Below are positions 14,806 through 22,737 of a stretch of 48,557 nucleotides of DNA, one piece after another. Within the stretch, counting starts at the first letter, position 1. The number at the start of each line of letters is the position of its first letter. The translations under genes and the position numbers were made by a program. Below the pieces are notes generated by a model. That model saw nothing but the letters and a program-made list of their open reading frames with translations, was not told where the DNA came from and made no database searches. Origin of the DNA: Eubacteriales bacterium (GTDB lineage Bacteria; Bacillota; Clostridia; Peptostreptococcales; Anaerovoracaceae); contig JAQUXD010000002.1 in NCBI GenBank assembly GCA_028692535.1, forward strand, positions 1 through 48,557. The letters run 5' to 3'.

Positions 14806-16488
14806 ATGGCAGACGATATCAAGAAGGCCGGGAGCGAAGCGATGCCGGCCAAAGAAGGCGGAACGAACTTTATACACGCGATCATCGAAAAAGACCTGGA
14901 GCAACAAAAATACAGCCGGCAGGTCATGACGCGTTTTCCGCCGGAGCCCAACGGATATCTGCATATCGGTCACGCCAAATCCATCTGCCTCAATTTCGGA
15001 ACGGCGCTGAAATACGGCGGCGGCTGCAACCTTCGGTACGACGATACCAACCCGGTCACGGAAGACGAGGAGTTTGTGGGATCCATCGAGGAAGATGTGA
15101 AATGGTTGGGATTTCAATGGGATAACCTGTTGTATGCGTCGGACTATTTCGAGACCATGTTCGAGGGCGCCGTCAAACTGATCAAAGAAGGCAAGGCCTA
15201 CGTCTGCGAATTGACGGCAGACGAGATACGAGCCACTCGGGGAACGCTCACGGAACCCGGGAGCAACAGCCCATACCGGGACAGACCCGCAGAAGAGAGC
15301 CTGCAGATGTTTATGGATATGCGGGCCGGAAAATACGAAGACGGCAGCGTGGTGCTCCGAGCAAAAATTGACATGGCCTCTCCCAACATCAACATGCGGG
15401 ATCCGGTCATCTTTCGGGTGCTGCACGCAACACATCACAATACGGGGGATGCGTGGTGCATCTACCCCATGTACGACTATGCCCATCCCATCGAGGATGC
15501 GGTGGAGGGGATCACCCATTCCATCTGTACGCTGGAATTCGAAGATCATCGTCCGTTCTACGACTGGGTTCTGGAAAGTCTGGAATGGCCCGAGCCGCCT
15601 CAGCAGATCGAATTTGCAAAGCTCAATCTGTCCAATACGATCATGAGCAAGCGCAACATCAAGCGACTGGTGGGCGAAGGAGAAGTGGAAGGGTGGGACG
15701 ATCCCAGGCTCTGTACCATCGCCGGCATTCGCAGACGGGGATACACCCCGGAGGCCATCCGCGCATTCTGCGACGCGGTCGGCGTATCCAAGGCCAACAG
15801 CCAGGTGGAGATGTCCATGCTGGAGTACTTCGTCCGCGACGACCTGAAGGATCGTGTGGAGAGCCGCATGGTGGTGCTGGATCCGATTAAGGTGATCCTT
15901 ACCAACTACCCGGAGGATCAACAGGAAATGTTGCCGATCGAAAACAGTATGTCCGTTCCGGAAATGGGCATGCGGGAAGTTTCTTTCTCCCGCGAACTCT
16001 ACATCGAACGGGAAGATTTCATGGAGATTCCGCCGAAAAAATATTTCCGCTTGTATCCCGGCAACGAGGTGCGGCTGAAAGGTGCCTATTTCATCACCTG
16101 CAACGATGTGGTAAAGGATGAGAACGGCAACATCACCGAGATCCTCTGCACTTACGACCCGGCGACCAAGAGCGGCAGCGGATTCGAGGAAAGAAAGCCC
16201 AAGGGCACCATCCATTGGGTGGATGCCAAGAGCGCTGTGGACATCCCTGTCCGGCAATACGGATACCTGTCCTACCCCGACGAAGAGACGGGGAAGCAGG
16301 TTTTTGATACGGAATCCAGACAGGACTTGATCGCCAAAGCTGAACCTTCCATCCAGAAAGCCGCGCCCGGAGAGCGTTTTCAGTTCTTCCGGAACGGTTA
16401 TTACATCGCCGATACCGTTCTCAGCAAAGAGGGCGCTCCGGTATTCAATCAAATCGTGGGACTCAAGAGTTCCTGGAAGAAAGGCTGA
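14806..16488 (+). CDS. glnS: Glutaminyl-tRNA synthetase
   Basis: GlnRS (560 residues) charges tRNA-Gln directly. The class I signatures are HIGH at 53-56 (PPEPNGYLHIGHAKS) and the KMSKS counterpart IMSKR at 279-283. RYDDTNP (77-83) and DPVIFRV (199-205) are typical of GlnRS rather than the non-discriminating GluRS of most Gram-positives. The C-terminal anticodon-binding beta-barrels run from about 340 on. Most Firmicutes make Gln-tRNA through GatCAB, so a bacterial-type GlnRS here suggests acquisition by transfer in this lineage, as known for some clostridia. The gene has its own promoter and terminator. Confidence 0.96.
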   Translation: MADDIKKAGSEAMPAKEGGTNFIHAIIEKDLEQQKYSRQVMTRFPPEPNGYLHIGHAKSICLNFGTALKYGGGCNLRYDDTNPVTEDEEFVGSIEEDVKWLGFQWDNLLYASDYFETMFEGAVKLIKEGKAYVCELTADEIRATRGTLTEPGSNSPYRDRPAEESLQMFMDMRAGKYEDGSVVLRAKIDMASPNINMRDPVIFRVLHATHHNTGDAWCIYPMYDYAHPIEDAVEGITHSICTLEFEDHRPFYDWVLESLEWPEPPQQIEFAKLNLSNTIMSKRNIKRLVGEGEVEGWDDPRLCTIAGIRRRGYTPEAIRAFCDAVGVSKANSQVEMSMLEYFVRDDLKDRVESRMVVLDPIKVILTNYPEDQQEMLPIENSMSVPEMGMREVSFSRELYIEREDFMEIPPKKYFRLYPGNEVRLKGAYFITCNDVVKDENGNITEILCTYDPATKSGSGFEERKPKGTIHWVDAKSAVDIPVRQYGYLSYPDEETGKQVFDTESRQDLIAKAEPSIQKAAPGERFQFFRNGYYIADTVLSKEGAPVFNQIVGLKSSWKKG

Positions 16489-16500
16489 CGATAGAGCTGA

Positions 16501-16551
16501 AAGGCCGCAGACCTCCCTGGCGAAAGCGGGAGGCCGGTGGCCTTCTTTTTT
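16501..16551 (+). terminator. Intrinsic terminator of glnS
   Basis: Outer stem AAGGCC / GGCCTT and inner stem CCTCCC / GGGAGG enclose the loop, followed by C and TTTTTT at 16546-16551. Confidence 0.85.
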
Positions 16552-16572
16552 CGTTTGATGCCGACGGAGATT

Positions 16573-16605
16573 GATGCATTCTTGATGTTGATGGCATAAT
16601 GCATC
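16573..16605. repeat. Inverted repeat between glnS and the aminotransferase gene
   Basis: GATGCATT (16573-16580) and AATGCATC (16598-16605) form an 8-bp dyad about 85-115 bp before the predicted -10 of the downstream operon. TTGATG occurs three times nearby. It could be an operator for the aminotransferase operon. The remaining sequence of this 259-base gap holds no gene I can support. Confidence 0.4.
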
Positions 16606-16666
16606 TGGACTTCCGGCTTCAGCGCCTGTTCGACCTTGCAGAGGCCTGCGAGGTCGCCCGGAAAGA

Positions 16667-16694
16667 CTGGCATGATACTTGCAAATCATATACT
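16667..16694 (+). promoter_or_regulatory. Possible promoter of the aminotransferase operon
   Basis: CTGGCA (16667-16672), 16-bp spacer, TATACT (16689-16694). The -35 is imperfect, which would fit an activated promoter. Confidence 0.45.
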
Positions 16695-16747
16695 AAGTAT
16701 GGAAAAGGGATGCAGCTGCATCTCGGAGGATCCGGGAGGAGGAACCT

Positions 16748-17902
16748 ATGAAAGTCAGCAATAAAATTCTGTCCATGCCGCCATCGGGGATTCGGGCCAT
16801 GTTCGCCATGGCCGAAAAGTATGACGATGTGATCAGCTTTGGCCTGGGTGATACAGCATTTCCAACACCTGCCAATGTGATACGGGCGGCGCAACAGGCG
16901 TTTGAAGATGGGTACACCCATTATGTTTCCTGTCAGGGACTCAATGTGCTTCGGGAAGCAGTGGCTAAAAAGTCCAGGGAATTCAACGGCATTGACTGCA
17001 GCGGGGAAAATGTGCATATCGCCTTCGGCGCCGGCGCCGGGCTGTTGCTCACGTTTTTCACCCTGGTGGATCCGGGCGATGAAGTGATCGTCCATGCGCC
17101 CTGTTTTCCCAATTATCTTCAGTACATCGGCATGACCGGCGCCGTGCCTGTGGTGGTGAATACGTACGAAAAGGATCGATTCCGTGTGACGCCCCAGGCC
17201 CTGGAGGCAGCGATTACACCACGGACCCGCGCGATCCTGATCAATTCGCCTTGTAATCCTACCGGCGCGATCCTGGAAAAAGAAGATCTTGAAAAGATCG
17301 CCCAGGTCGCCCTGAAGCACGATCTGGTGATCGTTTCCGACGAACCTTATGAAACCATCATTTTTGACGGCAAGAAGCATTGCAGCATCGCTTCGTTGCC
17401 GGGCATGGCCGATCATGCGATCACGGTAAACAGCCTGTCAAAGACCTACGCCATGACCGGCTGGCGGATCGGCTATATCATCGCGCCCGTGGCAGTCCGG
17501 GAACAGATGACTTTATTGCAGGAAGCCATGGGCTCCAACGTTACCTCCGCCGTTCAGGTGGCGGCTGCCGAAGCGCTCAATGGTCCGCAGGATGCGGTCT
17601 GGGAAATGGCCAGAGCCTATGAAAAGCGCAGAAATATTCTGGTGGACGGACTCAACAGCATCAAGGGAATCTCCTGTCTGATGCCCGGCGGATCCTTCTA
17701 CGCTTTTGCGAACATCCGGGAGACCGGCATGACTTCCGACGCGCTGGCGCGCATGTTGCTGGAAAAAGTCCAGGTAGTCACCACGCCCGGCAATGCCTTC
17801 GGCGATTGCGGAGAAGGATATTTGAGACTGGTGTTCGCCCAGGAAGAAGCGACGATCGAAGCGGGGCTGGCACGGATCCGGAGCGTTCTCGGCAGCAAGT
17901 AA
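16748..17902 (+). CDS. PLP-dependent class I/II aminotransferase
   Basis: A 384-residue fold-type I aminotransferase. The PLP lysine is Lys232 in SLSKTYAMTGWR, with Asn170 (NSPCNPTG), Asp198 and Tyr201 (SDEPYE) and Arg240 for the substrate carboxylate. It resembles the aspartate/aromatic PatA-like group, but the donor amino acid cannot be read from motifs. It begins a three-gene run with a class I CoA-transferase (28 nt downstream) and a D-2-hydroxyacid dehydrogenase. Together they could turn an amino acid into its 2-oxo acid, a 2-hydroxy acid and a CoA ester. GGGAGGAGG before the ATG gives a strong ribosome site. Confidence 0.92.
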   Translation: MKVSNKILSMPPSGIRAMFAMAEKYDDVISFGLGDTAFPTPANVIRAAQQAFEDGYTHYVSCQGLNVLREAVAKKSREFNGIDCSGENVHIAFGAGAGLLLTFFTLVDPGDEVIVHAPCFPNYLQYIGMTGAVPVVVNTYEKDRFRVTPQALEAAITPRTRAILINSPCNPTGAILEKEDLEKIAQVALKHDLVIVSDEPYETIIFDGKKHCSIASLPGMADHAITVNSLSKTYAMTGWRIGYIIAPVAVREQMTLLQEAMGSNVTSAVQVAAAEALNGPQDAVWEMARAYEKRRNILVDGLNSIKGISCLMPGGSFYAFANIRETGMTSDALARMLLEKVQVVTTPGNAFGDCGEGYLRLVFAQEEATIEAGLARIRSVLGSK

Positions 17903-17930
17903 ACTACAAAATCAAAGGAGAAACAACAAC

Positions 17931-19259
17931 ATGGATTGGAAACAGATCTATCAGGACAGGACGGTCGAAGCCCGGGAAGCCGTGGGGATGATCCAGTCAA
18001 GAGATGAAATATTTTTGGGGCACGCTGCGGCAGAGCCACGTTATTTGGTTCGAAAACTGCTGGAGCGCAAGGACGAACTGCAAGGCGTTCGACTGGTCCA
18101 GGGCTTGAACATCGGCGACGCGCCCTATGCGGCGCCCGAATACGAAGGGCATTTCATCGTGGAAACATTTTTTGCGGCCAACGGAAACCGGGAATGCCTT
18201 CAGGCCGGACGGGGCGCATTGCTTCCCATGCATTTTTATGCCCAACCCCGGGCGATCCGGGAGGGAAAGGTGGGATGTGATGTGGCTATGATCTCCTGCA
18301 CGCTTCCCGATGAAGCAGGCTACGTCAACATGGGATTGTCCTGCGATCAGACCCGGGTGATCGTGGAGAAGGCGAAACTGACCATTGCACAGGTGAATGA
18401 GCGTATGCCCTATGTTTGCGGGGATACGATGATCCACGTATCGGAGATCGATCGCTTCGTCCACTATGACGAAGAGCCCTATCAGATCCCGTTGCTGAAT
18501 CGGGACGATCCGGTGGCAGAGCAGATCGGCTACAATATTTCCACGCTGATCCGGGACGGGGACACCATTCAAATGGGTCAGGGGACGATCCCCAACGCGA
18601 TCCTGAAATTCCTGACCGACAAAAAGGATCTGGGTATCCACACGGAAGTGTTTTCCGACAACGTGCTGCCTCTGATCAAATCCGGCGTCATCAACGGCGC
18701 AGCCAAAACGCTGCACAACCGGAAGATCGTGGCCACTTTTATCCAAGGCACCCGCGATCTCTACGACTTTGTCGATCACAACAATATGATCCGTCTCTTC
18801 CCGGTGGACTACACCAACAGCGTAGGGATCATTTCCAAGAATGACAACATGGTGGCCATCTGCTCCGCCCTCCAGGTGGACCTGATGGGACAGGTGAACG
18901 CAGATTACATGGGATCCACGGTCTTCAGCGGTGTAGGCGGTCAGCTGGATTACATGCGCGGCGCCGAAGAAGCGAAAAACGGACGGCCCATCATCGCGCT
19001 TCCCTCCACGGCAAAAAAGGGAACCGTCTCCAGGATCGTAGCGCAGTTTGAGGCCGGCACGCCTGTGACGGCCAGCAGACACGAGGTTCACTATATCGTT
19101 ACGGAATACGGAGTCGCGGAGATCTTCGGCCTTACTTTGCGGGAGCGGGCAAGAGCGCTGATCGATATCGCCCATCCGGATTTCCGTGAACAGCTGGAAA
19201 GAGAGTTTGACGATTCCCTGCGAAAAGCAGGTATGAAAAACGGATTTACCATCGTATAG
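17931..19259 (+). CDS. Class I CoA-transferase, 4-hydroxybutyrate/acetyl-CoA transferase-like
   Basis: A 442-residue protein of the acetyl-CoA hydrolase/4-hydroxybutyrate CoA-transferase family. QMGQGTIPNAI (214-224) and HTEVFSD (237-243) are visible. Glu239 in the latter matches the catalytic Glu238 that forms the glutamyl-CoA thioester in the Clostridium aminobutyricum enzyme. FSGVGGQLDYMRGA in the C-terminal half is the CoA-site glycine motif. It would move CoA from acetyl-CoA to a carboxylic acid in the cytoplasm. Position between an aminotransferase and a 2-hydroxyacid dehydrogenase suggests a hydroxy acid or a product acid as acceptor. That is inference; 4-hydroxybutyrate itself has no support from the neighbours. 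Confidence 0.9.
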   Translation: MDWKQIYQDRTVEAREAVGMIQSRDEIFLGHAAAEPRYLVRKLLERKDELQGVRLVQGLNIGDAPYAAPEYEGHFIVETFFAANGNRECLQAGRGALLPMHFYAQPRAIREGKVGCDVAMISCTLPDEAGYVNMGLSCDQTRVIVEKAKLTIAQVNERMPYVCGDTMIHVSEIDRFVHYDEEPYQIPLLNRDDPVAEQIGYNISTLIRDGDTIQMGQGTIPNAILKFLTDKKDLGIHTEVFSDNVLPLIKSGVINGAAKTLHNRKIVATFIQGTRDLYDFVDHNNMIRLFPVDYTNSVGIISKNDNMVAICSALQVDLMGQVNADYMGSTVFSGVGGQLDYMRGAEEAKNGRPIIALPSTAKKGTVSRIVAQFEAGTPVTASRHEVHYIVTEYGVAEIFGLTLRERARALIDIAHPDFREQLEREFDDSLRKAGMKNGFTIV

Positions 19260-19279
19260 TTCGCGTAGAGGAGGAAACA

Positions 19280-20263
19280 ATGGCAAAGTATAAGATCGTA
19301 GTCACCGACTGGGCGGAATATGACAATCTGGACAACGAAAGACGGATCCTGGCACAGTTGGGCGACGTGGAAGTGCTGGACTATTTCTGTAAGGAAGAAG
19401 CGGACATTCTTCCGATCGTGGAGGATTGCGACGCGCTGATCGCCCAGTTTGGCAAGATCACTTCGAACGTGATCGACGCCATGAAAAAGTGCAAGGTCAT
19501 CTGCAGGTACGGCATCGGCACCGACGGAACAGACATCCCCGCGGCCACCGCAAAGAACATTTGCGTCTGCAATGTAAACGACTATTGCAGGGACGAGGTT
19601 TCTACTCACGCCATGGCGTTCCTGCTGGACGCCAACCGGCGAATCACCCAGACGACTCAACGTTTGAAGGGCGGAGAATGGTATAAGCTTGGCATTGAGA
19701 TTCCCAGCTTGCAGGAGAGCACTGTGGGGCTCATCAGCTTCGGTCGGATCGCCAGAGCCACTGCCGAAAAGCTGCGTCCTTTCTGCCGGAACATCTGGGC
19801 CGTGGACAAATACGTGGACGACGAAGTGATGCGCAAAGAAGGCGTGGAGCCCAAGAGCACGGAAGAGATCCTGGCGGGTGCCGATTACATCATCATCCAT
19901 GCTCCACTGACCGACGAAACATTCCACATGTTTAATAAAGAAGCATTTAAGAAGATGAAACCCACGGCCACCCTCATCAACGTGGGCCGCGGGGCCATCG
20001 TGGATACGGATGATCTGGTCTGGGCGCTGGAGAATAAAGAGATCGGCTACGCTTGCATCGATGTGTTTGAAAAGGAGCCGCTGGATAAGGAGCATCCTAT
20101 CCTGAAAATGGAAAACGTTTCGCTGACGCCCCACAGAGCCTGGCATTCCAATGAATCCCAGAAAACCCTCCAGTCTGCTCCCGCAGACGAGATCGTTCGG
20201 GTCCTTACGGGAAAGAAGCCGGTGAACCTGGTCAACAAAGAATTGGAAAAGTTGTTCGATTGA
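19280..20263 (+). CDS. D-isomer-specific 2-hydroxyacid dehydrogenase, CtBP-like
   Basis: A 327-residue NAD-dependent dehydrogenase. The catalytic triad is Arg237 (NVGRGAIVD), Glu266 (FEKEP) and His285 (TPHRAWHS). Asp176 (AVDKYVD) after the second strand favours NAD. The dinucleotide loop reads GLISFGRIA (150-158): the usual GxGxxG is changed to S-x-G-x-x-A, which is unusual. Family members reduce 2-oxo acids to (R)-2-hydroxy acids or, like CtBP and phosphoglycerate dehydrogenase, act on other substrates. As the last gene of the aminotransferase/CoA-transferase set it would reduce the 2-oxo acid. AGAGGAGG before the ATG is strong. It ends at a bidirectional-looking terminator. Confidence 0.9.
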   Translation: MAKYKIVVTDWAEYDNLDNERRILAQLGDVEVLDYFCKEEADILPIVEDCDALIAQFGKITSNVIDAMKKCKVICRYGIGTDGTDIPAATAKNICVCNVNDYCRDEVSTHAMAFLLDANRRITQTTQRLKGGEWYKLGIEIPSLQESTVGLISFGRIARATAEKLRPFCRNIWAVDKYVDDEVMRKEGVEPKSTEEILAGADYIIIHAPLTDETFHMFNKEAFKKMKPTATLINVGRGAIVDTDDLVWALENKEIGYACIDVFEKEPLDKEHPILKMENVSLTPHRAWHSNESQKTLQSAPADEIVRVLTGKKPVNLVNKELEKLFD

Positions 20264-20311
20264 TCCGAAGAAAAATAAAGCAGTCTGATGTTTGGATCCG
20301 GAGCAAAGCAG

Positions 20312-20344
20312 AAAAACGCGGCAGCCGTGGGCTGCCGCGTTTTA
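20312..20344. terminator. Intrinsic terminator after the dehydrogenase gene
   Basis: AAAA-CGCGGCAGCC-GTG-GGCTGCCGCG-TTTT, a perfect 10-bp GC-rich stem. It is symmetrical, but only plus-strand genes flank it. Confidence 0.92.
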
Positions 20345-20369
20345 TCGTATTCGGAAAGCGGCGGACATC

Positions 20370-20399
20370 TTGTACGCAGGCAAGCTTATGTGATAAAAT
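20370..20399 (+). promoter_or_regulatory. Promoter of the truA-tagO operon
   Basis: TTGTAC (20370-20375), 18-bp spacer, TAAAAT (20394-20399) with TGA just before it (extended -10). Transcription would begin about 20405-20407, only one to three bases before the truA ATG, so the message may be leaderless. Confidence 0.65.
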
Positions 20400-20407
20400 A
20401 CTTTAAT

Positions 20408-21175
20408 ATGGTTGAAGAGAAAAATATCCTGCTTACAATCGCATATGACGGAACGGATTTTTCCGGCTGGCAACGCCAGCCCCATGCGCGGACGGTGTGC
20501 GGAGAACTGGAAGGTCTTTTGTCGACCGTCTGCGGGATCCCCGTGGAGCTTTTCGGCGCGAGCCGAACCGACGCGGGCGTGCATGCCCGCGGGCAGTCTG
20601 CCAGTTTTTCGGGCAGGATGGGCATCCCGGCCTCGGGCATCGTAAGGGCCGTCAACGATGCGCTTTCACAAAACCGCCTGGAGCGGATCGGAGAAATCCG
20701 GATCGTTTCGGCCCTGGAAAAACCCATGGGTTTTCACGCCCGCTACGACGCCAAAGGCAAACGGTACCGATACAGGATCCGAAATGCCGACAGCGCAGAT
20801 CTTTTTTTGCGCAACTATTGTTATCAGGTGACGGAATCGTTGGATACGGAAGCCATGAGGGAAGCCGCATCGTTCCTGATAGGCGAACAGGATTTTCGCT
20901 GTTTTCTGTCCGCCGGGGGGAATCCGCAAAAGACCACGGTCCGACGCATCGACAGCTGCAGCGTGGAAAAACAGGATGACGAAATCATCCTGACCGTTTC
21001 CGGAAGCGGGTTCTTATACCACATGGTACGCAACATCACCGGCACTTTGGTGGAGATCGGCGCAGGCAAGCGACCGCCGGAGCAGATGAAGCAGATCCTG
21101 GAAAGCCGTGACCGGTCCAAGTCCGGTCATACGGCGCCGCCTCAGGGGTTGTATTTGGAAGAAGTGTTTTACTGA
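20408..21175 (+). CDS. truA: tRNA pseudouridine(38-40) synthase
   Basis: TruA (255 residues) makes pseudouridine at positions 38-40 of tRNA anticodon stems. The catalytic aspartate is Asp55 in GASRTDAGVHA. NILLTIAYDGTDFSGWQ (6-22) is the expected N-terminus and GSGFLYHMVRN the expected C-terminal motif. An upstream in-frame ATG at 20288 would run through the terminator hairpin and promoter and is rejected. No Shine-Dalgarno precedes the ATG at 20408, which agrees with a leaderless transcript. Downstream genes follow within 15 nt. Confidence 0.94.
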   Translation: MVEEKNILLTIAYDGTDFSGWQRQPHARTVCGELEGLLSTVCGIPVELFGASRTDAGVHARGQSASFSGRMGIPASGIVRAVNDALSQNRLERIGEIRIVSALEKPMGFHARYDAKGKRYRYRIRNADSADLFLRNYCYQVTESLDTEAMREAASFLIGEQDFRCFLSAGGNPQKTTVRRIDSCSVEKQDDEIILTVSGSGFLYHMVRNITGTLVEIGAGKRPPEQMKQILESRDRSKSGHTAPPQGLYLEEVFY

Positions 21176-21190
21176 CAGGAAAGGACAACG

Positions 21191-21646
21191 ATGGAAAAGG
21201 ACAGACGTCCCTCGTGGGATGAGTATTTTATGGAAATGGCCCAGGTCGTGCGCAAGCGTTCGACTTGCCTTCGCCGGTCCGTTGGCGCTGTGATCGTCAT
21301 GGATCATCGAATTATGACCACCGGATACAACGGTGTCCCCGTGGGGATCGAACACTGCGAAACGCGGGGCTGCCTGCGGGAAGAGCTGCAAGTGCCTTCC
21401 GGAGAACGTCACGAATTGTGCAGAGGCCTCCACGCCGAGCAAAACGCCATCATCCAAGCCGCGTACCTCGGTCAGCGCATCGCCGGAGCTACGCTCTACT
21501 GCACGACGCAGCCCTGCGTGATCTGTGCAAAGATGATCATCAACGCCGGTATCCGACGTGTTGTTATACAAGAGACTTACCCCGATGAGCTGGCCGAAGC
21601 GATGTTTCGGGAGGCCGGCATCCGGGTTGACGTCATGGGAGACTGA
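21191..21646 (+). CDS. dCMP deaminase, ComEB-like
   Basis: A 151-residue zinc-dependent cytidine/deoxycytidylate deaminase family protein. The zinc site is His81-Ala-Glu83 (HAEQNAI) and Cys109/Cys112 (PCVICAK). RRSVGAVIV (28-36) and TTGYNG (43-48) are typical of dCMP deaminases, which make dUMP for thymidylate synthesis. AGGAAAGG before the ATG sets the start. It lies between truA and the tagO-like gene in one operon, an arrangement seen in other Gram-positives. Length is somewhat below that of B. subtilis ComEB (about 189). Confidence 0.9.
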   Translation: MEKDRRPSWDEYFMEMAQVVRKRSTCLRRSVGAVIVMDHRIMTTGYNGVPVGIEHCETRGCLREELQVPSGERHELCRGLHAEQNAIIQAAYLGQRIAGATLYCTTQPCVICAKMIINAGIRRVVIQETYPDELAEAMFREAGIRVDVMGD

Positions 21647-21651
21647 TTCGA

Positions 21652-22737
21652 ATGAGCGAACTTTTATACGTATTCATCATCGCTGCGCTGGTGACGGCCG
21701 TGTTCACGCCGCTGGCCATACGCCTGGCGCCGCTCATCGGAGCCATGGACGTGCCCAAAGACAACCGCCGGGTCCACGGAAAACCGATTCCCCGTTTAGG
21801 CGGCCTGGCCATTTATCTTGGGATTCTGGTCTCTTTTTATCGGCTGCTGCCCTGGAGCGAACAGATCTTTGGCATCGTACTGGGGGGCACCCTCATGCTG
21901 GCCATCGGCATTTACGATGACATCAAATGCCTGAATCCGAAAGCGAAGCTGGCAGGACAGATCCTATGCGCCCTGATCATCTTCTTTTTCAGCGTGCAGA
22001 TCCGAGGCATGACCAACATACTGCCCATCGGTCCGCACTATTTGATCTTTCCGATGTGGCTCTCCCTGATCGTGACGGTATTCTGGGTCGTGGGCATAAC
22101 GAATACCGTGAATCTGGTCGATGGCCTGGACGGTCTGGCGGCGGGCATCGTCTGCATTGCCTGTCTGTCCGTAGCCTATACTTCGGCCATGAGCGGCCGT
22201 CTGGGCACCGCATATATCATTCTGGCCGTGGCAGGCGCGACTCTTGGCTTTCTTATCTTCAACTTTTATCCGGCAAAGATTTTTATGGGAGACGGCGGAT
22301 CCATGCTTCTGGGTTTTATGCTTGCCAGTGTTTCCCTGGTCGGAGATACGCCGACCAAGGGAACCACGTTGTTCGCCACCGTACTTCCCGTGATGATTTT
22401 GGCGCTTCCAATCTTTGATACTCTTTTTGCCATCGTGCGGCGCATGGTCAACAAAAAGCCCATCATGCAGGCCGATAAAGGGCATCTTCACCACCGAATC
22501 ATGGCCATGGGCTTCGGCCAGCGCAGGACGGTTCTGGCGCTGTATTCCATCAGCGCGATCATGGGCGTGGCCGGCATTCTTTGGAGTTCGGAGATGAGGC
22601 TGGAAGCCATGGCGCTGTTTTTGATCGCCTCCTGCCTGATCGTGATCTTTCTCGGGATCGGCATCGTGGACGTTAGCACAGGTCGAGCGAAAGAAAGAAA
22701 AGTGGTTCTTCCGAAAGAAAAAGAGGATTGCAGATGA
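21652..22737 (+). CDS. tagO: MraY/WecA/TagO-family undecaprenyl-phosphate sugar-1-phosphate transferase
   Basis: A 361-residue polytopic enzyme (about ten to eleven helices) that transfers GlcNAc-1-phosphate or a related sugar phosphate to undecaprenyl phosphate, starting wall teichoic acid or another surface glycan. Signatures are VPKDNRRVHGKPIPRLGG, NTVNLVDGLDGLAAG, GDGGSMLLGF and the cytoplasmic DKGHLHHRI loop of the WecA/TagO branch. The last lies where MraY differs, so MraY is unlikely. The next gene makes UDP-ManNAc, the second sugar of the teichoic linkage unit, which supports a TagO role. Start is 5 nt after the deaminase stop. Confidence 0.9.
   Translation: MSELLYVFIIAALVTAVFTPLAIRLAPLIGAMDVPKDNRRVHGKPIPRLGGLAIYLGILVSFYRLLPWSEQIFGIVLGGTLMLAIGIYDDIKCLNPKAKLAGQILCALIIFFFSVQIRGMTNILPIGPHYLIFPMWLSLIVTVFWVVGITNTVNLVDGLDGLAAGIVCIACLSVAYTSAMSGRLGTAYIILAVAGATLGFLIFNFYPAKIFMGDGGSMLLGFMLASVSLVGDTPTKGTTLFATVLPVMILALPIFDTLFAIVRRMVNKKPIMQADKGHLHHRIMAMGFGQRRTVLALYSISAIMGVAGILWSSEMRLEAMALFLIASCLIVIFLGIGIVDVSTGRAKERKVVLPKEKEDCR

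Noticed and set aside
16449..16673. A 74-codon minus-strand frame between glnS and the aminotransferase
   Set aside because: It overlaps the glnS terminator and 3' end, has no good ribosome site and resembles nothing I know.
14752..16689. A 645-codon open frame on the minus strand opposite glnS
   Set aside because: It is a shadow of glnS codon use. It shows no family motif and lies opposite a gene with complete GlnRS signatures.
20288..20407. Longer N-terminus for TruA from the ATG at 20288
   Set aside because: It would translate through a perfect terminator hairpin and the promoter, and it adds 40 residues not expected in the family.
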